DNA of 64,000 nt from JAJRPT01 sp965661945 (GTDB lineage: Bacteria > Bacteroidota > Ignavibacteria > Kapaibacteriales > UBA2268), in assembly GCA_965661945.1 (NCBI GenBank), contig CBFIFP010000005.1, positions 1 to 64,000 on the forward strand, read 5' to 3'. The position numbers and the translations under genes were made by a program. The notes under the pieces are model-generated. The model saw only the letters and a list, made by a program, of their open reading frames with translations, was not told where the DNA came from and did not search any database. Positions 1-7,360 of the stretch are shown here, piece after piece (position 1 is the first letter of the stretch; each line of letters begins with the position of its first letter).

Positions 1-20
1 CCGCCGAGATCACACTCTTA
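1..20. other. Adapter-like sequence at window edge
   Basis: The first ~19 bases are markedly richer in G+C than what follows and resemble part of the Illumina P5/TruSeq adapter (CCACCGAGATCTACACTCTT), with one substitution and one missing T. The match is made from memory of the adapter. If correct, this is leftover library sequence at a contig end rather than genome. Confidence 0.4.
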
Positions 21-34
21 TATTATGAAAAAAT

Positions 35-69
35 AAAAAAGTCGTAAATTAATTTTTACGACTTTTTTT
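35..69. terminator. Bidirectional terminator
   Basis: An 8-bp stem GTCGTAAA/TTTACGAC (41-48 with 55-62) is flanked by an A-run and a T-run, so it can stop transcription in both directions. It lies 3' of the minus-strand PD40/OmpA gene that ends at 143. Confidence 0.75.
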
Positions 70-142
70 GGTTTATAGAATAAATAATTTGATAGATTAA
101 GATTTATTATATTTACTAATTTAGCATGAAATTAACTAAACT

Positions 143-1861
143 TTAATCAAATTTAGATTCAATCAAAACTGATACTCTGCGTGCTAAATCCAAATTTTGG
201 TTATTTTTTATTGATTCTCCTTTTCCTTTTACATCCCAAATAATTCTATTTGAAATATTTTTGTAATTATCATTTTTTTGAATTCTTTTTTGAATTTCTT
301 GAGCGGTGAAATAAGCTCTGAGTTTTGAAAGTTCTAAATTATTAAATTGCGCTCCGTTAGTAATATTCAAACCGATAGAGTTATCAATAATAGAAGGTCC
401 AAAATATCTCATTCCAGATGCAATTTTTCTTTCATCCGCATACCCAACTATTGTAATTTTTACGTATTCATCATTCAAATCACACGCAGAGTTATATTGT
501 TCTACTTTTTGATTCAGAAAATCATTGATATCTTCAAATGCTGCTTCAATTTCGACAGAATAGCTTTCATATTTATCAGATGGTTCCTCAACATAATTTG
601 TGCTATCAGCACTAAATCTATTATGTTTAAAAAGCAATTTTAAATTATTAAGACTTTCAATTGTATTTGGGTAGTAGTATCCTGTTACAAAAAATGGAAT
701 ATTATATTCTTCAATATCTTTATTTTTTTTAACCATTGGAATAATAATATCAAAATTATATTCAGTATTTTTGATATCATCGCATGGCAGGAATATTTCT
801 TTTTCAAAATTAAATTGAGGATAACAATCGCTTTTAAAGTCTAAGAAATAGGTGTTATCTTGAGCTAATTCATATTTCACTGAATTACCAGTAATATTGT
901 CAGATATTAACTCTTGATTTAAATCATTTTTAATAGTTAATTTACCATTAAGTTTTAAATCATTTTCATTTATAAAATTTAATGAAACAAATGCCTCTAA
1001 GCATTTTGCTTCTGAAAATATATCACTATTGCCAAATCTATCAGATGAGTAATAAATCTCGCCTTGAGTGCCCATTACGTAAGATTTTTCATTATATTTT
1101 GAATTTATTCTACTTGAAAGTTTATTTACTTTTTCAATTTGGCTATTTACATCTATAAAATCAGCTTTATATATATTAAAATTTTTACTTTTTGACTTAC
1201 CATTTGATGAAAAATATATTTCATTATTAGAGCCAAAACTTGGAGAATCTTCAACTGCGGAAGTATTAACTTTATTTCCTAAATTTTTTGGTTTTTTCCA
1301 GATTCCATTATTATCTTTTTCTGTATAATATATATCAGTTTCACCAAAAGAATCTTCTCTATTTGATACAAAGAGTAGTTTCTTGCCGTCATTTGATATT
1401 CTTGGTTGTAATTCTTCAAACTCTGAATTTAACTCAATATCAATTGGAACTGGAGGTGAAAAAGTTGTGTCTAAAGCAAAAGTATAATATAAATCACTAT
1501 CACATTTATTACATTTTTTTGCAGAAAAATAATACTCAACTAATCCGGTGCTATTGTTTTCATATATAGCAGGAGTGCTTGTTGGAATTAATTCACCACA
1601 AAAATTTTGAACTACAATTATTTTAGTCGTTTTTCCATTTACTAACTTAGATTTTAGTATTTCTTTGCTTATTCTATCATTGATGTTATATTGCGCTGTA
1701 ATATAGAGATATTCTCCGTTTATTACGGGGTCGTATTCATCAAATTGGCTATTTATACTAAGGTCTGATTTATATTCTTCAAATTCATTTGTAAATCTTG
1801 CTTTATCTACGCAAGAATTAGTTATAAATAGAATTGATAATAAATATATATATTTAAACAT
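143..1861 (-). CDS. PD40-repeat / OmpA-like envelope lipoprotein
   Basis: This encodes a 572-residue exported lipoprotein. The N-terminus has a hydrophobic stretch ending in a lipobox-like TNSC (Cys17). Residues ~150-290 carry at least three PD40 (WD40-like) strands of the type LLFVSNREDSFGETDIYY and IYYSSDRFGNSDIF. The last ~120 residues look like an OmpA-type peptidoglycan-binding domain (VGYADERK ... LSKLRAYFTAQ ... GKGES ... ARRVSV). The middle contains FFVTGYYYPNT, and the same feature with the same domain order occurs in the 856-residue protein at 42074-44644, so the two are paralogues. By family, PD40-OmpA proteins link outer-membrane complexes to peptidoglycan; PorE of T9SS is an example. 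The specific partner is not known. Confidence 0.8.
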   Translation of the reverse strand: MFKYIYLLSILFITNSCVDKARFTNEFEEYKSDLSINSQFDEYDPVINGEYLYITAQYNINDRISKEILKSKLVNGKTTKIIVVQNFCGELIPTSTPAIYENNSTGLVEYYFSAKKCNKCDSDLYYTFALDTTFSPPVPIDIELNSEFEELQPRISNDGKKLLFVSNREDSFGETDIYYTEKDNNGIWKKPKNLGNKVNTSAVEDSPSFGSNNEIYFSSNGKSKSKNFNIYKADFIDVNSQIEKVNKLSSRINSKYNEKSYVMGTQGEIYYSSDRFGNSDIFSEAKCLEAFVSLNFINENDLKLNGKLTIKNDLNQELISDNITGNSVKYELAQDNTYFLDFKSDCYPQFNFEKEIFLPCDDIKNTEYNFDIIIPMVKKNKDIEEYNIPFFVTGYYYPNTIESLNNLKLLFKHNRFSADSTNYVEEPSDKYESYSVEIEAAFEDINDFLNQKVEQYNSACDLNDEYVKITIVGYADERKIASGMRYFGPSIIDNSIGLNITNGAQFNNLELSKLRAYFTAQEIQKRIQKNDNYKNISNRIIWDVKGKGESIKNNQNLDLARRVSVLIESKFD

Positions 1862-1884
1862 TTTTTAATCTAAAAGTAAATTTC

Positions 1885-1892
1885 TAATTTTG
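1885..1892 (+). promoter_or_regulatory. -7 promoter box of alr
   Basis: TAATTTTG fits the Bacteroidota TAnnTTTG -7 element and lies 38 bases before the alr start codon. The same octamer recurs before many genes in this window. Confidence 0.6.
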
Positions 1893-1929
1893 CTATTACT
1901 ATCGACAGAATTTTAAAAATATTTAATTT

Positions 1930-3015
1930 ATGCGAAACACAAAAATAATAATTAATAAATCAAATTTACTACATAATCTTGAAATAATTAGAAATAAGGC
2001 ATTAAATAGTGAAATTATACCGCTTATAAAATCTAATGCTTATGGACATGGACAATTAGAAATCGCTAATCTTCTTAAATATCAAAACATTTATGCATTT
2101 GGGATTGCATATACCGATGATGCTTATTTTCTTCGAAGCAATGATATAAAAAATAAATTATTAGTTGTTGTACCCATTACTAATGATGACGTTGAAGATG
2201 TAGTTAAATTAGATTTAATTCCATCGATTGAAAGTTTTAATGTATTAGTAGAGTTAGATAACTTTGCTAAAGTTAATAATAAAATTATAAATTTTCACTT
2301 ATTTATAAATACCGGAATGAATAGAGATGGTGTAAGCGAAGATGAGTTAAGTTTAATCGTTAAGAATTTAGATAAACTCAATAATGTTAAGTTAGAAGCG
2401 TTGATGAGCCATTTTTCTAAATCAAATGATATTGATTATTCAAACTTGCAAATTAATAGATTTAATCATTTAATTAAAAAATTTAATCTTACCCAAATTC
2501 CCAAACATATTTCAAATAGCGGGGGTATTTTTAATTTAGATAATTCTCAAATGGATTTTGTTAGACCTGGAATTTCTTTGTACGGTATAAACCCATTTAG
2601 TGATAATCGATTAAACAACTTACTTCCAGTTTTAGAATTAAAAACTTCAATTAAAAATATTATATCAATTAAGAAAGGAGAATTTATTGGATATAGTTTT
2701 AAATATCAAGCTGAAAAAGATATGCAAATTGGAATTTTACCAATAGGATATGGAGATGGTTTTTCCTATTTACTTTCTAATAATGCAAAATGTATTATTA
2801 ACGATGAATATTGTGATATAATTTCCTCTATTAATATGGATTTAACAATATGTGATATATCTAATATAAACTGTGCCATTAATGATGAAGTAACGTTAAT
2901 AGGAAGAAGTAGTACAAAAGAAATAAAAATTATTGAAATAGCTGAAAGAATTAATACGAATCCTTATGAAATTTCAACTTCTTTAAAAAGCAAAATCAAA
3001 AGAATTGTTGTTTAA
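1930..3015 (+). CDS. alr: Alanine racemase
   Basis: This is a PLP-dependent enzyme interconverting L- and D-alanine for peptidoglycan synthesis in the cytoplasm. At 361 residues it has the usual length. The N-terminal barrel has the PLP lysine in IPLIKSNAYGHG (Lys34). The barrel continues with HISNSGG and FVRPGISLYG. The C-terminal domain carries GYSFKYQAEK, where the tyrosine matches the catalytic Tyr265 region of the family, then IGYGDGF and INMDLTICDIS. It is transcribed alone, divergently from the PD40/OmpA gene. The usual VSMDM motif is changed to INMDL, which is a mild departure. Confidence 0.95.
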   Translation: MRNTKIIINKSNLLHNLEIIRNKALNSEIIPLIKSNAYGHGQLEIANLLKYQNIYAFGIAYTDDAYFLRSNDIKNKLLVVVPITNDDVEDVVKLDLIPSIESFNVLVELDNFAKVNNKIINFHLFINTGMNRDGVSEDELSLIVKNLDKLNNVKLEALMSHFSKSNDIDYSNLQINRFNHLIKKFNLTQIPKHISNSGGIFNLDNSQMDFVRPGISLYGINPFSDNRLNNLLPVLELKTSIKNIISIKKGEFIGYSFKYQAEKDMQIGILPIGYGDGFSYLLSNNAKCIINDEYCDIISSINMDLTICDISNINCAINDEVTLIGRSSTKEIKIIEIAERINTNPYEISTSLKSKIKRIVV

Positions 3016-3073
3016 TACATTAATTATTTATTTATTTCTATACAATTATATGATAATTATAGTGTTAATTGTA

Positions 3074-3472
3074 TTATTTAAATATACCTGGTTTTTTGTA
3101 AATATTTAGACTATAATATTTACCTATTTCATTTATGGTCTCACTTTGGTTTTGGCTAAATTGGTAAGGATAACCAAAATAAATTAAGGTGTCATTTCTA
3201 AAGGCATATATATAATTCATTGGACCATCAGCATGATTGATTTTTGATTCAACGACTTTGTAATTTTCGAAATCATTTTCTAATTTAAAATCTACTTCCT
3301 TATATATATGTATTCTTTCCTTTTGGAACTGATTATATGTAGTTGATTTTATTTCTAAATTTAGATTCTGTTTATATAAATATGTTGAACAAGAAATAAA
3401 TGTAAAAATGAAAACTATTAATATAATTTTTAATTTATTGTACATTAAATTAATGAAGATAAACTTATTCAT
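3074..3472 (-). CDS. Small lipoprotein, paralogue 3 of 3
   Basis: This is a 132-residue protein of unknown function. A hydrophobic N-terminus ends in FISC, a lipobox, so it is probably a lipoprotein; Met10 is an equally plausible start. The C-terminal half has the pattern N-x-T-L-I-Y-F-G, then F, then I-N-E-I-G-K-Y-Y. The two neighbouring genes show the same pattern, so all three look like tandem duplicates. Its start overlaps the end of the preceding gene by 8 bases, so they are probably co-transcribed. Confidence 0.7.
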   Translation of the reverse strand: MNKFIFINLMYNKLKIILIVFIFTFISCSTYLYKQNLNLEIKSTTYNQFQKERIHIYKEVDFKLENDFENYKVVESKINHADGPMNYIYAFRNDTLIYFGYPYQFSQNQSETINEIGKYYSLNIYKKPGIFK

Positions 3473-3893
3473 TTATTTCACTCCATAAAATATTTCCCAA
3501 CTCATTAATTTCAATTCTTCTATCATTTTTAAATTCCCATAAAAATCCCTGATAAAAAACATATCCATTTTTATATAATATAACATAAGGATAAAAGTAG
3601 TCTGTTACAGTTGTTACATCATATACTTCATATTCTATTCTAGGATTATATGATGTTCTTTTTTCTTGATGCTCTTGTTTATAAGTTGATAATTTAATAT
3701 TATAAACTTCATAAAACATTATTTCGTTCATATAATTTATTTGTCTTGAAAAATCAGGTCTTCGTTTGATTTTGGTAAAGACTTGATTTTTTGGCATACC
3801 TTTGTATATTTCAGCAAATTTATTAACTCCTGTTAATGGAATTTGGCAAGATGAAATTAATAAGACTAATAATAATATTAAAATTATCCTCAT
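3465..3893 (-). CDS. Small lipoprotein with SmpA/BamE-like segment
   Basis: This 142-residue protein has a lipoprotein signal (LLVLLISSC). After the signal, YKGMPKNQVFTKIKRRPDF recalls the G-M-x-x-x-x-V-x-x-x-x-x-x-P-D pattern of SmpA/OmlA (BamE) lipoproteins, but the resemblance is short. The C-terminus (YKNGYVFYQGFLWEF ... INELG) matches the pattern of the two flanking small lipoproteins. It is the middle gene of a three-gene set with 4- and 8-base overlaps. Function unknown. Confidence 0.7.
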   Translation of the reverse strand: MRIILILLLVLLISSCQIPLTGVNKFAEIYKGMPKNQVFTKIKRRPDFSRQINYMNEIMFYEVYNIKLSTYKQEHQEKRTSYNPRIEYEVYDVTTVTDYFYPYVILYKNGYVFYQGFLWEFKNDRRIEINELGNILWSEINE

Positions 3894-4246
3894 TTAATCT
3901 CTCCATAAAATTTAGCAATTCTATTTAAAAAAGGTTCCTGGCTTCTTCTAAAATCCTCTAACACACCACATTCTAATAATTCATTATTCTTGAAAATAAA
4001 TACAAAAACATCATAAGTTCCTCCCAGCATTTGATTTCCAGAAATCACAAAAAAATTTTTAAAATAAATCTCAAATTCTTGATTGTCATAATTTAAAATT
4101 TGTTTTTCTTTTTCTTTTAAATCAAAATCTTTTAATACGTCAAGTTTGTAATCACCTCTTGTTTGGAAAGATAAACTATTATAATCATATCTTACAGCAC
4201 AAGAAGTTGATAAGAAGATGATTATTGTAAAAATAAAAGTTCTCAT
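3890..4246 (-). CDS. Small lipoprotein, paralogue 1 of 3
   Basis: A protein of ~118 residues beginning MRTFIFTIIIFLSTSC, a clear lipoprotein signal. The reading frame is open upstream to 4318, but that would put 24 residues before the signal peptide, so the ATG at 4244-4246 is chosen. The C-terminal segment (FKNNELLECGVLEDF ... LNRIAKFYGEI) follows the same pattern as the next two genes. The stop overlaps the next start by 4 bases (ATGA). Function unknown. Confidence 0.7.
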   Translation of the reverse strand: MRTFIFTIIIFLSTSCAVRYDYNSLSFQTRGDYKLDVLKDFDLKEKEKQILNYDNQEFEIYFKNFFVISGNQMLGGTYDVFVFIFKNNELLECGVLEDFRRSQEPFLNRIAKFYGEIK

Positions 4247-4366
4247 TATTGTCTTACTAATAAATTTATTTTGTAATTTTTTGATTTCAAAAATAATTAT
4301 ACATATACTAACTTCCAAATAATAATTTCTAATGATATTCTAATAATTTTCTAATTAAAAGATGCT

Positions 4367-4374
4367 TAATTTTG
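4367..4374 (+). promoter_or_regulatory. -7 promoter box of the outer-membrane protein gene
   Basis: TAATTTTG (TAnnTTTG class) lies 38 bases before the ATG at 4413. An upstream in-frame ATG at 4362 would be upstream of this box, which supports 4413 as the true start. Confidence 0.55.
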
Positions 4375-4412
4375 TATTATTTTCAAAACCAATATGGATT
4401 ATACTAGTTATT

Positions 4413-5216
4413 ATGTTTAGATATTTTTTGTTATTGATTTTATCATTTAATCTTAATGCTCAAGAAGATAATGGAAACACAAATAACTCTATAATTGACA
4501 GTCTTTATATTTTAGAAGTAGAACAAAAATATGAACTAGATAAAGTTTTACATGCAGAACCACTTTATATAGATTTGATTAGAGATCTAGGAGCAAGAAA
4601 GGGTGAGAAAGAGTGGAATTTTGGTATGGGTTTAACTGATGATTCTGATTATGACCGGTATGAAAGTTTAATAGAATATGAATGGGCACCAATAGATAGG
4701 TTAGGGCTTGAGGTTGAGATTCCTCTCACATTTTATTATCCAAATAATGAAAATGGCAATGGTAGTTTGCCTGGTAGTAAAATTAATAGTTTAAAATTAG
4801 CTGCTCAGTGGAGTTTTTATGTGAATACAAATATTGCAACTTCTCTTGCAATAGGAATGATACATGAGTTCGAGTTCAACGAGTTTAAAAATTTAAATAA
4901 TAGAGTATATATAGGAAATTTATATAATCCTTTTTTTATTGCTGCAAAAAGATGGGGTGATAATTTCCACACTTTACTTTATACAGGACCAAGGATTACT
5001 CAACATTTTGATCAAGAAGTTGATTATGGTTTTGAAATAAATTCAAACTTTCACTATATGATACCAGGAACCAGAAATTTTGTTGGTATAGAAGTAAACC
5101 AAGAATATACTTATGGTGAGTTTTCTACGACTTTAAGACCACAAATGAGGGTTGGTATTAAGGAAAATTTATTAATAGGTATAGTAACAGGTATTCCAGT
5201 TGGCTATTCAAACTAA
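4413..5216 (+). CDS. Predicted outer-membrane beta-barrel protein (HAEPLYIDLIRDLGARKGE type)
   Basis: This encodes ~267 residues with a signal peptide (MFRYFLLLILSFNLNAQE). After it comes a conserved block containing HAEPLYIDLIRDLGARKGEKEWNFG, then alternating amphipathic strands with aromatic girdles up to the C-terminus (LRPQMRVGIKENLLIGIVTGIPVGYS). I recognise the HAEPLYIDLIRD block as typical of a conserved family annotated as outer-membrane or transporter-like protein in Bacteroidota-related genomes, but its substrate is not known. The gene has its own promoter and no operon partner. Confidence 0.65.
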   Translation: MFRYFLLLILSFNLNAQEDNGNTNNSIIDSLYILEVEQKYELDKVLHAEPLYIDLIRDLGARKGEKEWNFGMGLTDDSDYDRYESLIEYEWAPIDRLGLEVEIPLTFYYPNNENGNGSLPGSKINSLKLAAQWSFYVNTNIATSLAIGMIHEFEFNEFKNLNNRVYIGNLYNPFFIAAKRWGDNFHTLLYTGPRITQHFDQEVDYGFEINSNFHYMIPGTRNFVGIEVNQEYTYGEFSTTLRPQMRVGIKENLLIGIVTGIPVGYSN

Positions 5217-5309
5217 AGACTTTCAACTTTTTTAAGAGTAATATGGGAACCTGAACACTGAATTAATATGATTTATTTAGTATAATTTCATACAATATTT
5301 AATTTAGGA

Positions 5310-6263
5310 CTATTTCATTTTATAATCTTTGAGGAAGTTTAATGAAAATTGTTTATCATTTTTTAGTTGATTAACTAATTTATCAATTATATCAAATTTT
5401 TTCTCTTCCCTTAAGTATGATAAAAATTCTACTCTTAATTCTTTACCATATAAATCCATATCTAAATCAAAATAATGAACTTCAAGTTGAGCTTGTGCAT
5501 TTTCTAAGAATGTAGGTCTTGTGCCTAAATTTGCCATTCCAAAATACTCTACTCCATCAATTTCTGATTTAACAACATATACGCCATTTCTGGGAATTAA
5601 CTTATGAACTTCTTCTGGAATTACGTTTGCTGTAGGAAAACCTATAGTTCTGCCTCTTTTATGTCCTTCTCTTACGATGCCGGTTATAAAATAACTCCAA
5701 CCAAGCATTTTATTAGCAAGTTTAATATCTCGATTTTCTAAAGCTTCTCTTATTTTTGTACTTGATATTATTTCATTTTCATTTGTTGTTTTAGCACCAA
5801 TTTGGGTAACTTCAAAATCATATTCTTTTGATATTTGTTTGAGTAATTCATAATTTCCTTCTCTATTTTTACCAAAAGAATGGTCATAACCAATCAAAAA
5901 TTCTAAAAAACCTAGTTTTTTATAAAGAATATCAATAACAAATTCTTTTGCTGATAATTGAGAAAATTCTTTGTTAAATGGAATAACGAGTATAGAATCA
6001 ACTCCAAGTTTTTCAAATAAATAAATTCTCTCTTCAATACTTGTAATTAATTTAAGATTATTTTTAGAATTTGACCGAATTATATGTTGTGGATGTGGGT
6101 GGAAAGTTATTATACAAGATCTTAAGTTCTTTTCTTTAGCTTGATAAATCAGTTTATCAAGAATTTCTTTATGACCAATGTGAATACCATCAAAAGTACC
6201 AACCGTTAAGATTGTATTTTTATTAAATTCAACATTATCTATATCCCTGAAAACTTTAATCAT
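5310..6263 (-). CDS. ribF: Bifunctional riboflavin kinase / FAD synthetase
   Basis: This enzyme phosphorylates riboflavin to FMN and adenylates it to FAD. The N-terminal nucleotidyltransferase half shows GTFDGIHIGHKEIL, TFHPHP and SSTKIREAL. The C-terminal kinase half shows GHKRGRTIGFPTAN and GVY. Length (317) is normal. It is the last gene of the nusA-infB-rbfA-truB-ribF operon, 21 bases after truB, an arrangement common in bacteria. Confidence 0.95.
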   Translation of the reverse strand: MIKVFRDIDNVEFNKNTILTVGTFDGIHIGHKEILDKLIYQAKEKNLRSCIITFHPHPQHIIRSNSKNNLKLITSIEERIYLFEKLGVDSILVIPFNKEFSQLSAKEFVIDILYKKLGFLEFLIGYDHSFGKNREGNYELLKQISKEYDFEVTQIGAKTTNENEIISSTKIREALENRDIKLANKMLGWSYFITGIVREGHKRGRTIGFPTANVIPEEVHKLIPRNGVYVVKSEIDGVEYFGMANLGTRPTFLENAQAQLEVHYFDLDMDLYGKELRVEFLSYLREEKKFDIIDKLVNQLKNDKQFSLNFLKDYKMK

Positions 6264-6284
6264 TATTTATTTTGTTTTTATTAT

Positions 6285-7004
6285 TTACTCTATTAATTTT
6301 AATTTATCAATAAAATCATTCAATTCGAAAGCATCATCAAGTCTATATTCACCAATTTCTGTTCTTACTAAATTAGACATATAGGCACCACAATGCAATT
6401 TTTCTCCTAAATCTCTAGCTAAAGAACGAATATAAGTCCCTTTAGAACAATCTATCAAAACTTCAACAAAAGGATTATCATAGTTAATTATTTCGAACTG
6501 ATTAATAGTAAGTTCAACTGGTGCTAATTCTACTTCTTTTCCCTCTCTTGCAATTTTGTATGCTCTTTTACCTTTTATTTTTTTAGCAGAAAAATTAGGG
6601 GGCATCTGAGTAATCTTACCAATAAAATTGCTATTAATCGTATTTTTAATTAATAATTGATCAATATTGCTTGCATTTTTAATGTTTTCTTCTGGATATT
6701 CAGAGTCATCAGATTTAGTAGTTGCTCCTAATTTAAAAATTGCTTTATATTTTTTATTTAAAAGAACTAAAGAATCAATTTTTTTTGTTGCTTTGCCAAA
6801 AGCAATAAGCATAAGCCCAGTAGCTAAGGGATCTAACGTTCCGGCGTGACCTACTTTTTTTATTTTAGTGGCAAACCTAAGTTTATTAACCACATCAAAA
6901 GAACTCCAAGTAATTGGTTTATTTACTAACAAAACAAAACCTTCATTGTTAGCTATTTCAGTAAGTTCATTAAAATTTGAGAAACAATTATTTAATATCA
7001 GCAT
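6285..7004 (-). CDS. truB: tRNA pseudouridine-55 synthase
   Basis: TruB isomerises U55 in the T-loop of tRNAs. The 239-residue protein has VGHAGTLDPLATGLM with the catalytic Asp58, and the later motifs KKYKAIFKLG and CSKGTYIRSLARDLGE. The start lies inside the end of rbfA (17-base overlap), suggesting translational coupling. The N-terminus is ~20 residues longer than many TruB proteins, so Met1 is not certain. Confidence 0.95.
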   Translation of the reverse strand: MLILNNCFSNFNELTEIANNEGFVLLVNKPITWSSFDVVNKLRFATKIKKVGHAGTLDPLATGLMLIAFGKATKKIDSLVLLNKKYKAIFKLGATTKSDDSEYPEENIKNASNIDQLLIKNTINSNFIGKITQMPPNFSAKKIKGKRAYKIAREGKEVELAPVELTINQFEIINYDNPFVEVLIDCSKGTYIRSLARDLGEKLHCGAYMSNLVRTEIGEYRLDDAFELNDFIDKLKLIE

Positions 7005-7347
7005 TATTTGAGTTTGCTTTATCTATTAACTCTTGAAAATGTTCAATTTGGTCTAATGTATCATCTAGGAAAAATTTTACTTCTGGAGTAATCCTTAATC
7101 TAATATTTCTTCCAAGATAAGCTCTTACCTGAGAGGTATTTTCTTCCATAAAGTGTATGACTTCCATAGGAGAGGATTTACCACCATAGACACTTAAATA
7201 AACTTTAGCAATAGATAAATCTTTAGAGACTACAACAGAGGTTATAGTAATCAATTTACCTCTAAAATGTTCGCTTGCAATTTCATTAATTGGGATTGCA
7301 AGTACTTTTTTGATTTCACTTGATACTTTTTCGATTCTAATAGACAT
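6988..7347 (-). CDS. rbfA: Ribosome-binding factor A
   Basis: RbfA is a small KH-fold factor needed for late 30S maturation and 16S 5'-end processing. Its 119 residues show the family layout: N-terminal RIEKVSSEIKKVL, then VVSKDLSIAKVYLSVYG, then LGRNIRLRITPEVKFFLDDTLDQ. It lies 13 bases after infB and overlaps truB. Confidence 0.92.
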   Translation of the reverse strand: MSIRIEKVSSEIKKVLAIPINEIASEHFRGKLITITSVVVSKDLSIAKVYLSVYGGKSSPMEVIHFMEENTSQVRAYLGRNIRLRITPEVKFFLDDTLDQIEHFQELIDKANSNNADIK

Positions 7348-7360
7348 TTAAAAAATTCTC

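Noticed and set aside
3041..3073. Terminator between alr and the small lipoprotein genes
   Set aside because: An 8-bp all-weak stem TACAATTA/TAATTGTA with a 17-base loop and no clear T-run is too weak to call in such AT-rich sequence.
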